DNA of 64,000 nt from Chromobotia macracanthus (taxonomy: Eukaryota; Chordata; Actinopteri; Cypriniformes; Botiidae), in the NCBI GenBank assembly GCA_036877525.1, contig JAZGTH010000002.1, positions 10,648,501 through 10,712,500 of the forward strand, given 5' to 3'. The position numbers and the translations under genes are program-made. The first letter of the stretch is position 1, and each line of letters starts with the position of its first letter. Below, piece after piece: positions 61,466-64,000 of this stretch. A model generated the notes under the pieces. It ran no database searches. It had not been told where the DNA came from and saw only the letters and a list, made by a program, of their open reading frames with translations.

Positions 61466-63810
61466 AATCGCCTACCTACCTTTAATATGTTTAAGATGGT
61501 CTATTTTAGTGAATTCAACATTTACACTAAAGCTTTTAATCCAGCTGAATCCTTCTGGACTATCTCTCTGTGTCTTACCTCCGGTCTTCACTGACACATC
61601 TACCCCTGCTGTCTGCAGCCTCTGAGCAGCTTTATGCAGTAGTGCATGTAGGAGGTTAAGTACAGACAGCAAATGCGCCTGAACCCAGCTGAGCGCAGGA
61701 CTCAGATTCATGCCCTGCAGGGCAGATATTTCCATCTGCAATGTATCTGCCATGCATGCGTCTTGTACATGATTCTACATCAAAGAAATATGCAGAAAAA
61801 ACAGAGCAAAGAGAAAAACTGGCCAATATTCTATCTATTGCTGTAACTCAAACATAAAGCATTACAGATTACAACTTAATGTTCCATTTTCTTTTCAGCG
61901 TCCAATGTTCCAATGTTTCATCTTAGCAGTTTTTATACCTGAATATCCTCCAGTCTGACTCTGAATTTCTGGGTCTCCTCCATCACTTTCCTCTGTGCGT
62001 GAGTTTCCTCTTTGAGTTTTATCTCACACTCATGCACCTTGGATTTGTACGTCTCCATCTGTTCCATTAGTTCTGAAAAACAGTCCAACACCTCCAAAAC
62101 AAACAAAAACATTAATTTAAAGCAGACTCTATATATATCAGGATGTCAGGATGTGAAGAGACTTTTAACCAGCAAATCAAAAAATGTTTCTGGAAAAAAT
62201 GCCTACTCTGCCTTCAACCCAAGGATTGATTTAAAATATTTTTTACCTGTTGGTCTGATTCCTTGTCAGAACTGAGGTTTGCAGTCTTGATGATCTGCTT
62301 CCGAAAACTGTCAAACTTTTTAAAAAATTCCAAAACATTAAAGTAACAGATACTAGAAGTCAATTTGCCAGGTTGTTGTTTCTGTCTTGCATTAACTTAC
62401 TCTTGATTGTCTATGTATGAGTTCTGCTTGGACTCTCTGCTCCTTCTGCTGATGGAGCTGCTTCAGTCTGTCCATCTCTGCCAGCAGAGATGCGTATTCC
62501 TACACATGGAGGACATTATTTGAGTTCTGACACATGATATCAGATTTCATAAGCTGGTATTATATGGCCCAGTGGCCTAATGGATAAGGCATCAGCCTCC
62601 GGAGCTGGGGATTGTGGGTTCAAGTCCCACCTGGGTCGTAAGCTAGGAGGGCCTGTTTTGGGGGAATAAAGTGATGGAACAAACATACCTTCTTGAGGGA
62701 TTCAACTGCCTTCTGCTTGGCCTGAAGTTCATCTTGATGCTTCTGGACTTCTTTTAACTTAGAAACAATTCCAAGAAAGAAAAATTATCCTTTGTGAGTA
62801 TTAATTTATACAATGATACAGTATTATAAACAATTATAAAAGCATTTATTTATGAAGCTGAGTGGATGTGGAACAAAAGGGTTGAGGGATTATGGAAACC
62901 TTGTCCATCATGCTTGTGAGCTTGGCATCTTTGTGTCTCATTTCCTGTCTGAGTTTGTCCACCTCAGCAGCTAGTTTAAGAGTCTGTCTCTCTCGAGCAG
63001 TAAGATCTCTCTGCAAACTCCTGACCAATGCTAGATTAAAATAGATGTAAATAATAAATATATTGCTGCTAATGTAATTATTACAATGTAAAAGTCTTTA
63101 TCAGTATTTCACATGATATCTTCACCATACTTGTAGATGATTGATTTTCACTCCTCAGTTTCTCCAGCTGTTCTAAGAGACTGCTGATCTTCTGTTCTTT
63201 CTCTGTCAAAACCTGTCCCATCATCTCTCCAGAACATCTCTGAAGCTCCAGCATCTACAAGACATTTAAAAGTTATTTACTTATCACAGCAGGCCCTATT
63301 TATTTATCACAGCAGGTAATTACAAATAACAAATTGTTTATATTTATATGTATTTCAAATTTCTTTTAGTAGAGTTTTCTGTACGGAACATAAAATCATA
63401 GATGACAACACTGATTTTAAGAAATCAACAATCCACACTACTAACACAAATTATTTTATTTTTAACCGGACCGTCAGACTTGAGCTCTTAAAGATGATAC
63501 CGTATCCATCAGGCCATTGTCAGAATTGCAAGATGTCAAACACACATCAGGAATAAAACAAAGGACCTTAATATCAGACCTGCTCTTTTAACTGTTGTAT
63601 TTGATCTTTCTTTTCTTTGATGTCTCTCTCCAGGCAGCGCAGTCTGTGGGCAACCTCTGGATCACCCTGCTTTTTCTGAGACAACTGGAGCTTGAGAGCT
63701 GACACTTCCTCCTTCAGGGCTGCAATCACATCATCCTTCCTTAGGGACTCATCTTTAAGACCCACAGACACACGACCAGGTCCGTCTACAAGCTGATGAG
63801 ACGTCTCTAC
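54945..63810 (-). CDS. fhad1: fhad1-like coiled-coil protein, 3' part of gene (22 exons in window)
   Basis: A long coiled-coil protein read on the minus strand. The visible 22 exons give about 1,020 residues ending in a natural TAA-type stop at 54945-54947, and the 5' end continues beyond the window. All introns used are GT-AG, and exon phases agree throughout except at exon 62246-62315. The protein is rich in Glu, Lys, Gln and Leu heptads with no membrane segments. The blocks LVRSLQRDLTARERQ, EIINALSRDLAQAHARLSDM, LVDQKDEEIKKLAEKL and YLELAQVLREALELSE followed by LQHLPPDERQ suggest FHAD1 (human about 1,400 residues). That protein has an N-terminal FHA domain, which would lie upstream of 64,000. 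The family's molecular role is poorly known. Other large coiled-coil proteins cannot be excluded without a search. Confidence 0.75.
55688..55856 (-). CDS. fhad1: fhad1 exon
   Basis: 169 nt, phase 2 to 0. The acceptor GTCAG precedes AGAAAGC; the donor is AAG|GTATCA. Encodes the coil AELESIKAEMETQKQETDQL followed by a Gln run. Confidence 0.86.
56003..56250 (-). mobile_element. MITE family B copy 2, in fhad1 intron
   Basis: Begins TAAAGGTAGGGTAGG and matches the reverse complement of the 48.6-kb copy (CAAAGCCACGTCTCC, GGCAAGTAGGACATCC, CAATCATTGCATT). It ends in an (AT)n run with the last terminus lost. Confidence 0.78.
56345..56571 (-). CDS. fhad1: fhad1 exon
   Basis: 227 nt, phase 0 to 2. 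The acceptor TGTAG precedes TACCTGG; the donor is CAG|GTACAT. Encodes YLELAQVLREALELSE, LQHLPPDERQ and the coil DLEFLRSRLDLQ, a distinctive C-terminal region of the gene. Confidence 0.88.
56702..56797 (-). CDS. fhad1: fhad1 exon
   Basis: 96 nt, 32 codons, phase 0 to 0. The acceptor TACAG precedes AGTGGT; the donor is ACA|GTGAGT. Encodes SGFVFPEALTEVARERTARL and DMSDALELSEKT. Confidence 0.82.
57142..57239 (-). CDS. fhad1: fhad1 exon
   Basis: 98 nt, phase 1 to 0. The acceptor TATAG precedes CACGTC; the donor is TGTG|GTATTT. Encodes a basic, non-coil linker (QSLQRYAVRRGSSNSV). Confidence 0.76.
57466..57616 (-). CDS. fhad1: fhad1 exon
   Basis: 151 nt, phase 0 to 1. The acceptor TCCAG precedes GATGTGG; the donor is AGCA|GTGAGT. 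Contains a basic patch (KHKGRRREE) followed by the coil GLRDVKERIRALEKKWP. Confidence 0.84.
57740..57855 (+). repeat. (TTTC)n / (ATTC)n tract in fhad1 intron
   Basis: Degenerate tetranucleotide array TTTC/ATTC between exons 58027-58120 and 57466-57616. Confidence 0.85.
58027..58120 (-). CDS. fhad1: fhad1 exon, predicted from phase
   Basis: 94 nt, phase 2 to 0. The neighbouring exons (58233-58392 ending in phase 2, 57466-57616 starting in phase 0) do not join directly without a stop. This stretch supplies the missing link: acceptor GCAAG, donor AGA|GTAAGC, open throughout, reading QTEEDLKSKAAANTEMENSS and onward. Confidence 0.75.
58233..58392 (-). CDS. fhad1: fhad1 exon
   Basis: 160 nt, phase 1 to 2. 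The acceptor TGCAG precedes GTGAACTG; the donor is GAA|GTAAGT. Encodes LSEQQKIELETHRALVVDQ and LVDQKDEEIKKLAEKL. Confidence 0.88.
58484..58804 (+). mobile_element. MITE family A copy 14, in fhad1 intron
   Basis: Perfect left end CCCAGCTAACAATTTTAG and a decayed right end. It makes up about three quarters of the 427-bp intron between exons 58820-58926 and 58233-58392. Confidence 0.8.
58820..58926 (-). CDS. fhad1: fhad1 exon
   Basis: 107 nt, phase 2 to 1. The acceptor TGCAG precedes GGCCTC; the donor is ACAG|GTGCCC. Encodes ASLDASQQEV and EIINALSRDLAQAHARLSDM, a block that supports the FHAD1 assignment. A MITE ends about 15 bases downstream of its donor. Confidence 0.87.
59625..59718 (-). CDS. 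fhad1: fhad1 exon
   Basis: 94 nt, phase 1 to 2. The acceptor CGCAG precedes AGGCAC; the donor is CAG|GTATGA. Encodes ALSRLEDFEQNNTSY and TEKEQALDQTIKSL. Confidence 0.84.
60296..60650 (-). CDS. fhad1: fhad1 exon, longest in window
   Basis: 355 nt, phase 0 to 1, the largest exon seen here. The acceptor CCCAG precedes CATGCC; the donor is AAAG|GTGAGA. It encodes 118 residues of continuous, highly charged coiled coil (for example MNDRLKQCEEKEMKALQ and EREIHRIEVEEYREQV). Confidence 0.9.
60724..60813 (-). CDS. fhad1: fhad1 exon
   Basis: 90 nt, phase 0 to 0. The acceptor TTGCAG precedes GCAGTTG; the donor is GAG|GTGAGT. Reads AVERQNEIKNTLLRQLEEGR and onward. Confidence 0.85.
60893..60991 (-). CDS. 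fhad1: fhad1 exon
   Basis: 99 nt, 33 codons, phase 0 to 0. The acceptor TGAAG precedes GCAGAG; the donor is CAG|GTGCTG. Coiled coil AEIQRLQERETQNRDLQ and onward. Confidence 0.85.
61122..61192 (-). CDS. fhad1: fhad1 exon
   Basis: 71 nt, phase 1 to 0. The acceptor TTTAG precedes GACTAAC; the donor is AAG|GTATAG. It encodes LTGALKILCQEHRDN and QSELRNLK. Confidence 0.8.
61285..61485 (-). mobile_element. MITE family B copy 3, in fhad1 intron
   Basis: Terminal TAAAGGTAGGATAGG and CCTACCTACCTTTA, shortened interior, with an (AT)n(AC)n run at the same internal place as in copy 2. Confidence 0.78.
61579..61774 (-). CDS. fhad1: fhad1 exon
   Basis: 196 nt, phase 0 to 1. The acceptor TGTAG precedes AATCATG; the donor is GAG|GTAAGA. 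It is less charged than its neighbours, with LSWVQAHLLSVLNLLHALL, an amphipathic helix typical of the middle of the protein rather than a membrane span. Confidence 0.83.
61939..62091 (-). CDS. fhad1: fhad1 exon
   Basis: 153 nt, 51 codons, phase 0 to 0. The acceptor TGGAG precedes GTGTTGG; the donor is CAG|GTATAA. It begins VLDCFSELMEQMETYKSK and ends FRVRLEDIQ. Confidence 0.85.
62246..62315 (-). pseudogene. fhad1: fhad1 exon with apparent one-base frameshift
   Basis: Splice signals are present (acceptor AAAAG with upstream T-run; donor CAG|GTAAAA), but the exon is 70 nt between two phase-0 neighbours. Entered in phase 0 it reads FDSFRKQIIKTAK, then stops at TGA. Read so that it leaves in phase 0, its end is NLSSDKESDQQ. 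The two halves look like one coding exon shifted by one base, around the GG at 62280-62281. It could be an assembly error, a real allele, or a skipped cassette; skipping it keeps the flanking exons in frame. Confidence 0.55.
62401..62499 (-). CDS. fhad1: fhad1 exon
   Basis: 99 nt, phase 0 to 0. The acceptor GTGTAG precedes GAATACG; the donor is AGA|GTAAGT. It encodes EYASLLAEMDRLKQL and a Gln/Lys-rich continuation ending HRQSR. Confidence 0.85.
62566..62638 (+). tRNA. tRNA-Arg, anticodon CCG
   Basis: A 73-nt cloverleaf. The acceptor stem GGCCCAG pairs with CTGGGTC (one G-U), with discriminator base G. The D stem is GCCT/AGGC, the anticodon stem TCAGC/GCTGG, the loop CTCCGGA with anticodon CCG, and the T stem GTGGG/CCCAC with loop TTCAAGT. 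The internal A-box (TGGCCTAATGG) and B-box (GGTTCAAGTCC) are intact, and a TTTT pol III stop follows within about 20 bases. It closely resembles vertebrate tRNA-Arg-CCG genes. It lies antisense inside a 189-bp intron of the fhad1-like gene. All paired positions are intact, so it looks functional rather than a SINE head. Confidence 0.93.
62689..62757 (-). CDS. fhad1: fhad1 exon
   Basis: 69 nt, 23 codons, phase 0 to 0. The acceptor CTAAG precedes TTAAAAG; the donor is AAG|GTATGT. It reads LKEVQKHQDELQAKQKAV then ESLKK, a clear coiled coil. Confidence 0.83.
62900..63030 (-). CDS. fhad1: fhad1 exon
   Basis: 131 nt, phase 1 to 0. The acceptor TCTAG precedes CATTGG; the donor is AAG|GTTTCC. It encodes LVRSLQRDLTARERQ and VDKLRQEMRHKDAKLTSM, among the more distinctive blocks of the gene. 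Confidence 0.86.
63131..63254 (-). CDS. fhad1: fhad1 exon
   Basis: 124 nt, phase 0 to 1. The acceptor TTGTAG precedes ATGCTGGAG; the donor is ACAA|GTATGG. It encodes a coil including VLTEKEQKISSLLEQLEKL. Confidence 0.83.
63580..63810 (-). CDS. fhad1: fhad1 exon (first complete one in window)
   Basis: 77 codons, phase 0 to phase 0. The acceptor CTCAG precedes GTAGAG at 63810 and the donor is CAG|GTCTGA at 63579. It begins VETSHQLVDGPG and continues as a Lys/Glu-rich coil (CLERDIKEKKDQIQQLKEQ). Confidence 0.82.
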
Positions 63811-63917
63811 CTGAGAAAGACAGGCAAGAGAAAATGAAGATTGGAAGATTAACAGCAGAATATTCAATAGACTGATCAGTTTCATGTATTAGCCCTTTCC
63901 TTTTATAGTAAAGGGAA

Positions 63918-64000
63918 CCCAGCTATCAGGGAATATTCTCAGTGGATGTATTTCCAACATTTATATCTCAAAAATGTTATTCCTAAGTTGTTAGGAGAAC
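63918..64000 (-). mobile_element. MITE family A copy 15, cut by window end
   Basis: Starts CCCAGCTATCAGGGAA and reaches the AATGTTATTCCTAAGTTGTTAG block before the window stops. Lies about 110 bases upstream of the first visible fhad1 exon. Confidence 0.68.

Overview
The window reads as nuclear DNA from a bony fish, most likely a cyprinid. The evidence is spliced vertebrate-type genes, AT-rich intergenic sequence, abundant short non-autonomous DNA transposons of kinds familiar from carp-like fish, tRNA-derived SINE pieces, and many CA, AT and CT microsatellites. I see no bacterial, phage, CRISPR or operon structure, and no novel molecular machine. The unusual content is genomic structure rather than a new protein system.

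Positions 1 to about 45,100 contain no protein-coding gene that I can support. They hold dispersed miniature inverted-repeat elements (MITEs), SINE fragments, a 155-bp tandem repeat in three copies (15,304-15,768), a large inverted repeat with arms of about 310-330 bp (24,253-25,563), polypyrimidine tracts, and a few repeat-free blocks that look like possible conserved regulatory DNA. One MITE family, with ends CCCAGCTAAC and GTTAGCTGGG, occurs 15 times across the window.

Positions 45,212-50,290 (minus strand) carry a three-exon tmem26-type multipass membrane protein gene. It assembles cleanly into 324 residues and lines up with human TMEM26 along most of its length.

Positions 54,945-63,810 (minus strand) carry the 3' part of a long coiled-coil gene that I assign to fhad1. 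I placed 22 exons with their splice sites and phases, giving about 1,020 residues and the natural stop codon. The 5' end, with the expected forkhead-associated (FHA) domain, lies beyond position 64,000. One of the 22 exons (62,246-62,315) cannot be read in frame as given. A complete tRNA-Arg(CCG) gene lies on the opposite strand inside a 189-bp intron of this gene.

The two protein genes lie head to tail on the minus strand, about 4.7 kb apart. Nothing in the sequence shows that they work together.
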